The position numbers and the translations under genes were made by a program. Below are positions 54,312 through 64,000 of a stretch of DNA of 64,000 nt, piece by piece (position 1 is the first letter of the stretch; each line of letters begins with the position of its first letter). The stretch is from Cyclonatronum proteinivorum (GTDB lineage: Bacteria; Bacteroidota; Rhodothermia; Balneolales; Cyclonatronaceae): NCBI RefSeq assembly GCF_003353065.1, contig NZ_CP027806.1:1505353-1569352 (forward strand). Reading direction: 5' to 3'. The notes under the pieces are model-generated. The model had not been told where the DNA came from and searched no databases. It saw nothing but the letters and a program-made list of their open reading frames with translations.

Positions 54312-57278
54312 ATGATCCAGAAATCCAACATGTACGGTCACGCTTCTTCCAGCTTTTGGAGCTGTAGGGTTATGTGCCTTTTTTTCGCAGTCATAATATG
54401 GGGGCTTCCGCAGCCTGCCGCGGGCGCTGATGACGGCGTGGGATTTCCGCTGATTTCCAACTACACTACGTCTGAGTATGCGCTGCATATTCAGAATTGG
54501 GGCTTTGATTCGGATGCAGACGGTAATCTGGCTGTGGCCAATCAGGGGGGATTTATGATTTATGACGGGGTCCGCTGGCAGCCCTATACGCTGCCAAATG
54601 CAACAGTTTTTGCGGTAAAAAGCGGGCCCGGAGATCGCCTGTATATCGGTGGCAACAATGAGCTGGGCTATTTTTACCATCCGACCAACAGCGTGCCACG
54701 AAGTACCGGGCTGAGACGCTATAAAAGCCTGAGTCCGCTGCTTGAAGCGCAGGAAAGTATCGGCAATGTGTGGTCCGTGGAGATTTATGGGGATGAGGTC
54801 TTTTTCATGGCAGAGCGGTATTTGTTTGTGTATGACGGCGCTGAGCTTACCCGACACCCTGTGCCCGATTTTTTCTTCCGCATGGCCGCGACAAAGTCAG
54901 GTATTCTGTTGTACGATCAAACGGAAGGCTTCCTGCGCTTCCAGGATGGCAGGTTCCAGTCCTGGCAAGCGGATTATGATTTTAAAGCAGCGGGCTTCCG
55001 GGGGTATACCCCGTTTGGCGATCAGGAACTGATATGCGATCCGCAGCAGTGTTACCGCTACGACGGAGCGGCCCTGCATGTTTGGGAGACCTCGCCTGCA
55101 CAGCTACTTGAAGACGCGCAGGTAAGTGCAGTGCAGGAACTTAAAGATGGTACATTAATGGTGGCAACGCGGCGGTTCGGACTGATGCACTTTCATGCGG
55201 ACGGACGGTTTATTCGTCAGATCGGCAGTGATCAGGGGCTGGTCCATAACACGGTGTACGGCCTTCATGAAGACGGATGGGGCAGTGTTTGGGCGGCTAC
55301 CTTAAATGGTATTTCAAGGGTTGATGTATCAGTGCCGCTGCGTCAGTTTGATGACCGCTCGGGTCTCGATGAAATTGTGCGCCGCATGGTGCCGGCAGGG
55401 GATGAAATGCTGCTTTTAACGCAGGATAACATTCATCGGATGAGCAAAACAGGAGCACTTACGCTGCTCGCGCCGCAGTCGGACTGTACGCGCTACGTTC
55501 ACATCGCGGAGATCCCGTACTTACGGTGTCGGTCGCAGCTGATGGGTTTTGACGGGGAGCAGCTGCTCATCAGTCCGGAAATCCGGAACCTTCAGGCGCT
55601 CGGGCGATGGGAGGCCAATGAAGATGAAGAGGCACTGATTATGGCAACGCAGTCAGCCTTATTGCTTGGGCGGGTGCAGAACGGACGCTTACTTCCCCAA
55701 ACACTCCATCAGCTGTATGCTTCGAATGAGCTTCCGCAGGGGATCAATGCCATACTATACGATGAGCGGGGCTATGTCTGGCTTGGTACGGAAAGCGCAG
55801 GCGTGTATAAATTTGACATCGGGGAAGAGGAAGGGCAGCCGGTATTGAGACAGCCGCAGCGTTATCTTACAGAAGCACGCAACTTCAGAAATATCCGCCG
55901 GGTATTGCCGGTTGCGTTACACGGCGAAGTGCTGTTTCTGACCTGGGGCTATGGGGTGATGCGGTATCAGGAAGCTGATGCGCGCATGGCGGTCGTGACG
56001 GAGTTCGGGCCATTATTTGAAGATGATATTCAGTTCTTCTGGGCCGCTGAAGATAAACAGGGTGCGGTTTGGTGGCGTGCAGGCGGAACCTACCTTGGCT
56101 CGTTACCCGGGGAATCCGGTGGGTTCAGCACCTATAGCGGTGTACTTAATCTGGTGGAAGGCAGTCAATCGAACTACCTCACCGTTGCGGCGGATGGCAT
56201 GCTTTGGATCAGCACCGAAAATGGCCTCACACGTTTTAATCCGGCGCAGAGTTTTGACGATGCGCGTCCGTTTACGGCTCAGCTGCATCGGCTGGTGAAA
56301 GATGATGTTGTGCAGTTCAGCGGCGAGCTTTTGGGGATGGCACCGGTTTTTGCGTTTTCCAACAGTATGAAACGCTTCAGTTGGTCGGCCAACACCTTTA
56401 TGGGCAGCACGGAGTACCGCGTGAAGCTTGAGGGTTTCGACCGCGACTGGACCGATTGGGGCAGCGATACACAGCGGGATTTCACGAGTTTACCGGAAGG
56501 CCGCTACCGTTTTCTGGTTGAAGCACGTAATGTGTTCGGGCATGTTGCAGCATCCGAGCCCCTTGTGTTTACGGTCACCCCGCCCTGGCATCGCAGCTGG
56601 TGGGCCTACATGCTGTATGTGGCTGCAACTGGCTCGGTCTTTTATCTTGGCTTTAACATCCGGCTCAGGCGGGTTACGCGGGAGTATAAAATGCGTAATC
56701 AGATATCGGCTGACCTGCATGATGAAGTGAGCGCAACCCTAAGCAGCATCAGCTTTTTCGCGCAGGCTATTGAGTCGGGGCGGAAGCCGGAACAGAATCA
56801 GCGTTTCCTCAGCCTTATCCGGGACAGTGCCGGAGATGCAAAGGATAAGATTTCGGACATTGTTTGGGCCATTAATCCTGAGAATGACGATTGGCAGTCT
56901 TTTATGGTACGGTGCCGGCGGTTTGCGTCGGATCTGCTGGAAAGCCGCGGCATCAAAGGTCAGCTGCAGATCGACAGCAACTATACCGGACCGCTGAATA
57001 TGCACACGCGTCAGCATATCTGGATGATTTTTAAGGAAATCATCACCAATGCTGTACGGCATGCTGAAGCCGGGAGGGTAGATGTGGTGATGAGGGTGAG
57101 CGGTGGCAGGCTCACCCTTGTTGTTCAGGATGATGGCAAAGGATTGTCTGAAACAGAACAGTCAGATGGTAACGGCCTGAAAAACATCCGAAAGCGCGGA
57201 CAGAAAATCAATGCCACCGTAAGCCTGCACAGCGAACCGGGCGCGGGCACCCGATGGAAACTGGTGATTCCGGTCTGA
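54312..57278 (+). CDS. Propeller-type sensor histidine kinase (Reg_prop / Y_Y_Y / HisKA_3)
   Basis: A 988-residue one-TM sensor. The signal segment is at residues about 14-36. Extracytoplasmic seven-bladed propellers follow to about residue 660 (Reg_prop-like blades such as NLAVANQGGFMIYDGVRWQPY, VHNTVYGLHEDGWGSVWAATLNGISRVD, GYVWLGTESAGVYKF). The Y_Y_Y domain is at about 685-755 and the TM at about 763-785. The cytoplasmic HisKA_3 has phospho-acceptor H803 in ADLHDEVSATLSS, and an HATPase has the N box EIITNAVRHAEAG and DDGKGL. Such sensors detect extracellular glycans or peptides in Bacteroidota. The LuxR-type regulator follows 127 bp downstream. Confidence 0.92.
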   Translation: MIQKSNMYGHASSSFWSCRVMCLFFAVIIWGLPQPAAGADDGVGFPLISNYTTSEYALHIQNWGFDSDADGNLAVANQGGFMIYDGVRWQPYTLPNATVFAVKSGPGDRLYIGGNNELGYFYHPTNSVPRSTGLRRYKSLSPLLEAQESIGNVWSVEIYGDEVFFMAERYLFVYDGAELTRHPVPDFFFRMAATKSGILLYDQTEGFLRFQDGRFQSWQADYDFKAAGFRGYTPFGDQELICDPQQCYRYDGAALHVWETSPAQLLEDAQVSAVQELKDGTLMVATRRFGLMHFHADGRFIRQIGSDQGLVHNTVYGLHEDGWGSVWAATLNGISRVDVSVPLRQFDDRSGLDEIVRRMVPAGDEMLLLTQDNIHRMSKTGALTLLAPQSDCTRYVHIAEIPYLRCRSQLMGFDGEQLLISPEIRNLQALGRWEANEDEEALIMATQSALLLGRVQNGRLLPQTLHQLYASNELPQGINAILYDERGYVWLGTESAGVYKFDIGEEEGQPVLRQPQRYLTEARNFRNIRRVLPVALHGEVLFLTWGYGVMRYQEADARMAVVTEFGPLFEDDIQFFWAAEDKQGAVWWRAGGTYLGSLPGESGGFSTYSGVLNLVEGSQSNYLTVAADGMLWISTENGLTRFNPAQSFDDARPFTAQLHRLVKDDVVQFSGELLGMAPVFAFSNSMKRFSWSANTFMGSTEYRVKLEGFDRDWTDWGSDTQRDFTSLPEGRYRFLVEARNVFGHVAASEPLVFTVTPPWHRSWWAYMLYVAATGSVFYLGFNIRLRRVTREYKMRNQISADLHDEVSATLSSISFFAQAIESGRKPEQNQRFLSLIRDSAGDAKDKISDIVWAINPENDDWQSFMVRCRRFASDLLESRGIKGQLQIDSNYTGPLNMHTRQHIWMIFKEIITNAVRHAEAGRVDVVMRVSGGRLTLVVQDDGKGLSETEQSDGNGLKNIRKRGQKINATVSLHSEPGAGTRWKLVIPV

Positions 57279-57405
57279 AAACAAGACTGCATAGGTATGC
57301 GGTGCAATTGCAATTTTAATCTGTTATCATAGATTCCGGCTGCAGTAAAAAAACGGAACCGGATACGCCTGCAGAAACAATAGAGGGAAATCGTATTATT
57401 ACATA

Positions 57406-58083
57406 ATGGACACAGAACACGAAAAGGAGAAAGCCGGCATGGCCAAAAAAGTGCATAACGTCATCATTGTTGAGGACAATGTTTACATGCGGGAAGGCTG
57501 GAAGACGTTTATTGATTTTGAGGAAGACCTTCACGTACTCGCAGATTATGAATCCTGCGAAAAAGCATTTGATAACGCAGCATTGTGTCAGCAGGCCGAT
57601 TTGTTTCTGATGGATATTGGTCTTCCGGGCATGAACGGCGTGGAAGGCGTTCGCTACATCAGGAAACACTTCCCGGACGCGGTATGTGTGATGGCGACCG
57701 TATTTGATGATGACAAACATATTTTCGAAGCCCTGAAAGCCGGTGCAGTAGGGTATATGCTGAAAAATATGTCGCCTTACGAACTTATTCATGCGGTACG
57801 GAGTGCCCTTGCCGGCGGATCTCCGCTTACCCCGAATGTTGCCCGCCTCGTGATCGGGTACCTGCAAACGCCCGATGAAGATCTCGTTCCGCTTACAACC
57901 CGGGAAAAAACCATTTTAGAGGAACTCTCCAAAGGCAATTCCTACGCAGAAATCGGCAAAAAACTCTATCTCTCGGTTGATGGTATCCGCTACCATATCC
58001 GCAATATTTACAATAAACTGCAGGTCAACTCCAAGTCAGAAGCCGTAACCAAAGCCATCCAAAACCGCATCATAAACCCGTGA
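57406..58083 (+). CDS. NarL/LuxR-type response regulator
   Basis: A 225-residue transcription factor. The receiver domain (about 17-135) has VEDN at the acidic pocket, phospho-acceptor D70 in LFLMDIGLPG, T98-region VMATVF and K120 in GYMLKN. The LuxR-type HTH domain (about 158-222) has LTTREKTILEELSKGNSYAEIGKKLYLSVDGIRYHIRNIYNKLQV. It should be phosphorylated by the HisKA_3 kinase encoded just upstream. An internal ATG at residue 12 would give a start closer to the receiver fold. Target genes are unknown. Confidence 0.92.
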   Translation: MDTEHEKEKAGMAKKVHNVIIVEDNVYMREGWKTFIDFEEDLHVLADYESCEKAFDNAALCQQADLFLMDIGLPGMNGVEGVRYIRKHFPDAVCVMATVFDDDKHIFEALKAGAVGYMLKNMSPYELIHAVRSALAGGSPLTPNVARLVIGYLQTPDEDLVPLTTREKTILEELSKGNSYAEIGKKLYLSVDGIRYHIRNIYNKLQVNSKSEAVTKAIQNRIINP

Positions 58084-58208
58084 GCTTTTGCTACTGCCGG
58101 CCGGGATTTGATTTTTAAATTTGGGGTTACAGGTTTGCGGATGTCGCTGCGTCTATCATCCTGATTGAAGGGCAGTAAAATCAGGATGATGGTGTGTTTT
58201 CGGCTCAC

Positions 58209-58247
58209 AAAAAAGCCCTGCCGGGTTGAACCAGCAGGGCTTTTTTT
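58209..58247. terminator. Bidirectional terminator between convergent genes
   Basis: AAAAAAGCCCTGC (58209-58221) and GCAGGGCTTTTTTT (58234-58247) form a stem with A- and T-runs on both strands. It serves the plus-strand regulator gene and the minus-strand lipoprotein gene. Confidence 0.92.
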
Positions 58248-58266
58248 ACACTCAGATGTTGAGGGA

Positions 58267-58806
58267 TCAGTCCAGTATTTCGAAGAGCTCGATGTCGTAG
58301 CGGAGGGTGTCGGATACGCCGCTTACGGAAGGGGGGACGAGGGCGACGCGGAATTCTCCGTCGGTGTTGAATTCGCCATCTTCGTCTTTGGAGCCGGGCA
58401 GCATACCGGTTACGAGGAAGTTGAAGTAGGAGCCGGTGAAGATGGGGACACCGTTTCCGATTTCGCGGCGGAGGAAGTCAGTGAATACAGGTTCCATGAA
58501 GCCGCCTTCGTAGGAGCTGTCGCGGACGTTTCCGCGGCCGGCGTTGAACCAGATGGAGTAGCGCATGAAACCCTGATCGCGGGCGGTAAGTCCCGGCAGC
58601 TCGGGGTTCATGGGGTTGCCTTCGCGGAAGGTGTAAATCAGAATGCCGTTGGCCAGGGTATCTGCCTCGAGGCCCCTTATGCTGACCGGGTCAGGAACCT
58701 GACTGAAATCGGGTCCGCGAAAACTGTTGTTGTCGCAGGATGTGAATAGCAGTAGTGAGAAGATTACAGCAAGGGCGCGCAGGATTACGCTGTTTGAAAA
58801 GTGCAT
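58267..58806 (-). CDS. Lipoprotein with a degenerate FKBP-like domain
   Basis: 179 residues from the ATG at 58806, which gives a lipoprotein signal (LLLFTSCDNN). The region from about residue 65 looks like an FKBP-type fold: RYSIWFNAGRGNVRDSSYEGG at the place of the VxYxGxLxDGxxFDSSY strand, GNGVPIFTGSYFNFLVTGMLPGS for the helix/GMKxGE turn, and VPPSVSGVSDTLRYDIELFEILD as the final strand. Several prolyl isomerase active-site residues seem absent, so it may be a non-enzymatic member. The function is unknown. A longer frame to 58902 exists but would lose the signal. Confidence 0.55.
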   Translation of the reverse strand: MHFSNSVILRALAVIFSLLLFTSCDNNSFRGPDFSQVPDPVSIRGLEADTLANGILIYTFREGNPMNPELPGLTARDQGFMRYSIWFNAGRGNVRDSSYEGGFMEPVFTDFLRREIGNGVPIFTGSYFNFLVTGMLPGSKDEDGEFNTDGEFRVALVPPSVSGVSDTLRYDIELFEILD

Positions 58807-58926
58807 TTTGCGGGGATTCAAATGACAGATGGATAGTGTTATGGATACGACCGGGAAAGATAACGAAAAGGAGCGTAAAATATGCGGATGCTTTGCCCGC
58901 ATGCGGGGCTTCTGAACCGGGGGATT

Positions 58927-60954
<2,028 letters not shown>

Positions 60955-60979
60955 GGCGTTCAGACTTGGTGGATGCGGC

Positions 60980-62299
60980 CTAATCAAGGCGCCCGGTGAT
61001 GATGCCGAACATGTCGTGCGGCTCCACATCGGTGATTTCGGCGGTGTAAAAGTGTCCGGCACGCAGCTCGCGGGTATCGAAGCCGTCTGAGGCGCCCTGA
61101 ACCACAAATTCGTTATCGACTTCGGGACAGTCATACTCGGTGCGTCCGTAGGCGACGCCGCCTTCGATGCGGTCGATCAGCACCGGAAGCTGTTTGCCCA
61201 GCAACATCATGTTGTGATCGAGGGAAATTTCTTCCTGTAAATCCATCACGGCTTTTACCCGGCGCATTTTTTCTTTTTTGGGGATGGGGTCACCGAGGGG
61301 GAAAGCGGTTGTGTCGTCTTCCTGCGAATAGGGGAAGACGCCGACGCGGTTGAAGCGGATGTCGTGCATGAACTGAAGCAGGGCTTCGAAATCGTCGCGG
61401 GTCTCGTTCGGGTAGCCGATGATGAAGGTCGTGCGCAGCCGGATGCCCGGTACTTCTTCTTTGATGATGCCCAGCAGTTCACGCAGTCGTTTTTCGGTTA
61501 CGCCCCGGCGCATGGATTTGAGTACGTTTGTGGAAATATGCTGCAGCGGCATATCGAGGTAGTTGCAGATGTTTTCACGCTCCCGAATAACCGGAAGAAT
61601 GTGGAGGGGAAACTTGGCCGGGTAGGCGTACAGCAGGCGGATCCAGGTGAAACCGATGTCGGACAGGCGGAGCAGCAGTTCGTCGAGTTTGCGGCTGCCG
61701 TAAAGGTCGAGGCCGTAGTAGGTGAGATCCTGACCAATGAGAATCAGCTCTTTCACGCCTTTTTGATGCAGCAGCGTCGCTTCGGTTACGAGCTCATCCA
61801 TGGGTTTGGTGCGGTGTCCGCCGCGCATGAGCGGGATGGCGCAAAACGAGCAGGGGTTGTCGCAGCCTTCGGAAATTTTGAGGTATGCAAAATGCTGCGG
61901 CGTCGTCAGGCTGCGCTCCCCAAGCAGCTCGTACTTGTACTCCCCGCCCATGGCATGCAGGATTTCGGGCAGGTTGTTGGAGCCAAAATACTGATCAACT
62001 TCGGGGATGTCGGTGCGCAGGGCGTCGGCGTAGCGTTCGGACAGGCAGCCCATAACGAGCAGCTGACTGACTTGCCCCGATTCCTTCAGCCGCACCCCGT
62101 CGAGGATATGGTTGATGGATTCCTGTTTGGCCGATTCGATAAAACCACAGGTGTTGATGACGAGTACATCTGATCCTTCCGCTTTATCGCTGATACCAAA
62201 CTGATTGGCACGGCACTGGGCGAGCAGCACTTCAGAATCTACATCATTTTTTGAGCAGCCGAGCGTGTGAACGTGAATTTTGGGAGGTTTGGTTTTCAT
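60980..62299 (-). CDS. rimO: Ribosomal protein S12 methylthiotransferase
   Basis: 439 residues from the ATG at 62299; an upstream in-frame extension is unlikely. RimO adds a methylthio group to the beta carbon of Asp in ribosomal protein S12. The UPF0004 domain starts with [15 protein letters not shown], and VINTCGF and CLSERY give the three cysteines of the auxiliary iron-sulfur cluster. The radical SAM motif is [11 protein letters not shown] (CxxxCxxC). A TRAM domain ends the protein ([12 protein letters not shown]... ). The GCSKN form distinguishes RimO from MiaB, which has GCQMN. Confidence 0.95.
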   Translation of the reverse strand: MKTKPPKIHVHTLGCSKNDVDSEVLLAQCRANQFGISDKAEGSDVLVINTCGFIESAKQESINHILDGVRLKESGQVSQLLVMGCLSERYADALRTDIPEVDQYFGSNNLPEILHAMGGEYKYELLGERSLTTPQHFAYLKISEGCDNPCSFCAIPLMRGGHRTKPMDELVTEATLLHQKGVKELILIGQDLTYYGLDLYGSRKLDELLLRLSDIGFTWIRLLYAYPAKFPLHILPVIRERENICNYLDMPLQHISTNVLKSMRRGVTEKRLRELLGIIKEEVPGIRLRTTFIIGYPNETRDDFEALLQFMHDIRFNRVGVFPYSQEDDTTAFPLGDPIPKKEKMRRVKAVMDLQEEISLDHNMMLLGKQLPVLIDRIEGGVAYGRTEYDCPEVDNEFVVQGASDGFDTRELRAGHFYTAEITDVEPHDMFGIITGRLD

Positions 62300-62468
62300 A
62301 AAATGAATATAAACAAAATGATGAAGTTTTGAAGCCGCGGGAGCGCTCAATGCGTTGTGCGTACAGCTAAGCAAAAGCAAGGCTGAATCAACCTGAAGGG
62401 CCGGGTAGGTTTAGGATGCCATCACCCGAAACCAAAACCCCCGAAAACCCGCAAGCGACAGCGCAGCG

Positions 62469-63290
62469 CTAAGGTTTGCCGCTTGCCCCCCAGATTTCTT
62501 TATCGCGTTTCTTATTTACGTAGCGGCTGATATAAATGCCGAGCTGATAGAGCAAAAACAGCGGGATGCCAATCAGAAACTGCGATACCGGGTCGGGCGG
62601 GGTGATGAAGGCTGCAAGCACGAAGCACATCACGATCGCGAGCTTGCGGTATTTGATCATGAATTCCGGCGTGAGAATGCCGACTTTGGAGAGGGTGTAG
62701 CTAACCATGGGCAGCTGAAAGATGATGCCGCAGGCCACAATCCACATGGTGACAGCTGAGAAGTATGCGGTGATATCAATGTCGTTGCGGACGCTGTCGG
62801 ACAGCTGAAACTGTGCGAAGAATTGCACGGCGAAAGGTACGAGCACGGTGTAGCCGAAAGTAACGCCGGCAAGAAAGAGTCCGGTGATGGAGAAGGCGGT
62901 GAAGCGTGTTCTGCGCTTTTCTTTTGATTCGAGCGCAGGCTCGATGAATTTCCAGAGCTGATAAATAAAGAGGGGGGAGCCGATGATGAATCCCACCACG
63001 AAAAGCGTGCCCCAGTAGGTGAAAAACTGACCGGGTAAACGCCTGTTTTGCAGGGAGATGTCAACAGCGTCGAGTCCGATCCACTGATACACAAAAAAGT
63101 CTTTGTAAACCGGCCCGAGCAGTACGGTGTCAATGAAGAAATCAGAGTAGATGAAGGCAACGATGATGCCCAGCAGTACGCCGCCAAGGCCCTTGATAAT
63201 GCGCCAGCGCAACTCTTCGAGATGGTCCAGAAACGACATATTGTCGGTCTGCAATTGGGGGGGGACCGCTTTAGGCAGCTCCCGGTCCAT
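62469..63290 (-). CDS. tatC: Sec-independent protein translocase subunit TatC
   Basis: About 273 residues with six TM helices. The TatC N-terminal signature SFLDHLEELRWRI, the turn FFTYWGTLFVVG, GSPLFIYQLWKFIEPAL and the P-rich C-terminal loop FITPPDPVSQ are all present. It recognises twin-arginine signal peptides of folded proteins. Start choice: ATG at 63290 (MDREL); a GTG at 63317 would add nine residues, and an ATG at 63239 directly before SFLDHL is a shorter option. TatA is not seen in the window. It lies between rimO and glyA. Confidence 0.94.
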   Translation of the reverse strand: MDRELPKAVPPQLQTDNMSFLDHLEELRWRIIKGLGGVLLGIIVAFIYSDFFIDTVLLGPVYKDFFVYQWIGLDAVDISLQNRRLPGQFFTYWGTLFVVGFIIGSPLFIYQLWKFIEPALESKEKRRTRFTAFSITGLFLAGVTFGYTVLVPFAVQFFAQFQLSDSVRNDIDITAYFSAVTMWIVACGIIFQLPMVSYTLSKVGILTPEFMIKYRKLAIVMCFVLAAFITPPDPVSQFLIGIPLFLLYQLGIYISRYVNKKRDKEIWGASGKP

Positions 63291-63382
63291 GATTTGTCGT
63301 TGCGAGGTTGTTGACACGTGCTAAATTTTCGGTTCTCGGTCTTGTTTTCAGCGGATGCTGCGTATGCAGGATAATGTAACAG

Positions 63383-63423
63383 AAAAAACCTGCCCGGCTT
63401 AACAGAGCGGGCAGGTTTTTTTT
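63383..63423 (-). terminator. Terminator of glyA
   Basis: AAAAAACCTGCCCG (63383-63396) pairs with CGGGCAGGTTTTTTTT (63408-63423); on the minus strand it lies 36 bp after the glyA stop and 66 bp before the tatC frame. Confidence 0.93.
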
Positions 63424-63458
63424 CGGATGAGAAGATATACCTGGTTCGGAAATCAGGC

Positions 63459-64000
63459 TCAGATGCTTATGAAGTCGTACAGCGGGAAGCGCTCGCAAAG
63501 GGCTTTGACTTCGGCAGCTACGCTGTCGTGCACGGCTTCATCCGTCGGCTTGCTGATGGCTTTGTCGAGCAGGCGGGCCAGATATTCAAACTCGGGTTCC
63601 TTCATACCGCGGGTTGTCATAGCCGGTGCGCCAACGCGGATACCGGAGGTCACAAACGGGCTTTGGGTATCAAAGGGAACCATGTTTTTGTTAACCGTGA
63701 TTTCCGCACGTCCGAGAAGGTTTTCGGCGTCTTTACCGGTCACGTTTTTGTTGCGCAGGTCGATGAGCAACAGGTGGTTATCGGTGCCGCCGCTTACGAG
63801 CTCGTAGCCGAGCTCGGTGAGTACACGCCCCATGGCCTGGGCGTTTTTAATAACCTGTTGCTGATAGGTCACGAAATCGGGCTGCAGGGCTTCGCCAAAA
63901 GCGACGGCTTTGGCCGCGATTACGTGCATAAGCGGACCGCCCTGCGTGCCGGGGAATACGGCGCCATCCAGCACTTCGCCCCAGTTTTTGACCCGGCCAG
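63459..64000 (-). CDS. glyA: Serine hydroxymethyltransferase, 3' part (gene continues beyond the window)
   Basis: The visible 180 or so residues are the C-terminal part of GlyA, which interconverts serine and glycine with tetrahydrofolate. Seen motifs are [67 protein letters not shown] and FPLYDF at the end. The frame runs off the right edge of the window ([13 protein letters not shown] precedes), so the pyridoxal-phosphate lysine is outside. It ends at a terminator shared with no downstream gene. Confidence 0.96.
   Translation of the reverse strand, partial: GRVKNWGEVLDGAVFPGTQGGPLMHVIAAKAVAFGEALQPDFVTYQQQVIKNAQAMGRVLTELGYELVSGGTDNHLLLIDLRNKNVTGKDAENLLGRAEITVNKNMVPFDTQSPFVTSGIRVGAPAMTTRGMKEPEFEYLARLLDKAISKPTDEAVHDSVAAEVKALCERFPLYDFISI

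Overview
The window looks like a chromosomal segment of a salt- or alkali-associated member of the FCB group, most likely the Balneolota/Rhodothermota branch (inference). The reasons are C-terminal 'YPNPFNPTT' sorting tails of the type IX secretion kind, Y_Y_Y/propeller sensor kinases, Wzi-like and TonB-dependent outer-membrane proteins, an F-type ATP synthase cluster lacking the beta and epsilon genes, sparse Shine-Dalgarno sites, and a GC content near 50-55%.

Layout. 1-3.8 kb: a secreted protein with a misplaced sorting-like domain, an IS1380-type transposase and repeat-rich non-coding DNA. 3.8-9.3 kb: a NatAB-like ABC exporter (minus strand), divergent from glgA-glgC (glycogen synthesis). 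9.5-13.6 kb (minus): patatin-like hydrolase, PolB-like 3'-5' exonuclease, and a cation/proton antiporter with a degenerate EIIA tail. 14.1-24.3 kb (plus): guaB, a glycosyltransferase, an M23 peptidase plus bactofilin pair, then atpZ-atpI-like-atpB-E-F-H-A-G and a tRNA-Ser(UGA). 24.3-27.6 kb: a TolC-like protein, MlaC-like protein and Svf1/CrtC-like lipocalin, suggesting envelope lipid handling or export.

28-45.5 kb: envelope and protein-degradation genes. These are an orphan glycosyltransferase, a Wzi-like protein, a DUF805 protein, a TonB-dependent receptor, an S9 peptidase lipoprotein, a DUF4097-like protein with an 18-residue repeat, a lipoprotein MsrB, two M1 metallopeptidases flanking a VapBC-type toxin-antitoxin pair, and a secreted sugar dehydrogenase-like protein. 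45.8-51 kb: a 1715-residue secreted modular protein with a 1.32-kb internal tandem duplication. 51.4-54.2 kb: a methyltransferase, a membrane protein and a small unknown gene. 54.3-58.1 kb: a two-component system. 58.3-64 kb (minus): an FKBP-like lipoprotein, a YyaL-type protein, rimO, tatC and the 3' part of glyA.

The features least explained by known genes are three. First, a ~90-bp dispersed element occurs five times, each copy lying just 3' of a gene and in that gene's orientation, after a recognisable terminator in four of five cases. Second, a 226-256-bp MITE-like element has 14-bp terminal inverted repeats (three copies, one with a CTAA target duplication). Third, an unlisted 40-codon gene encodes a 'Y-x-KP' peptide ending in a polyproline run; one MITE copy starts immediately after its stop codon.
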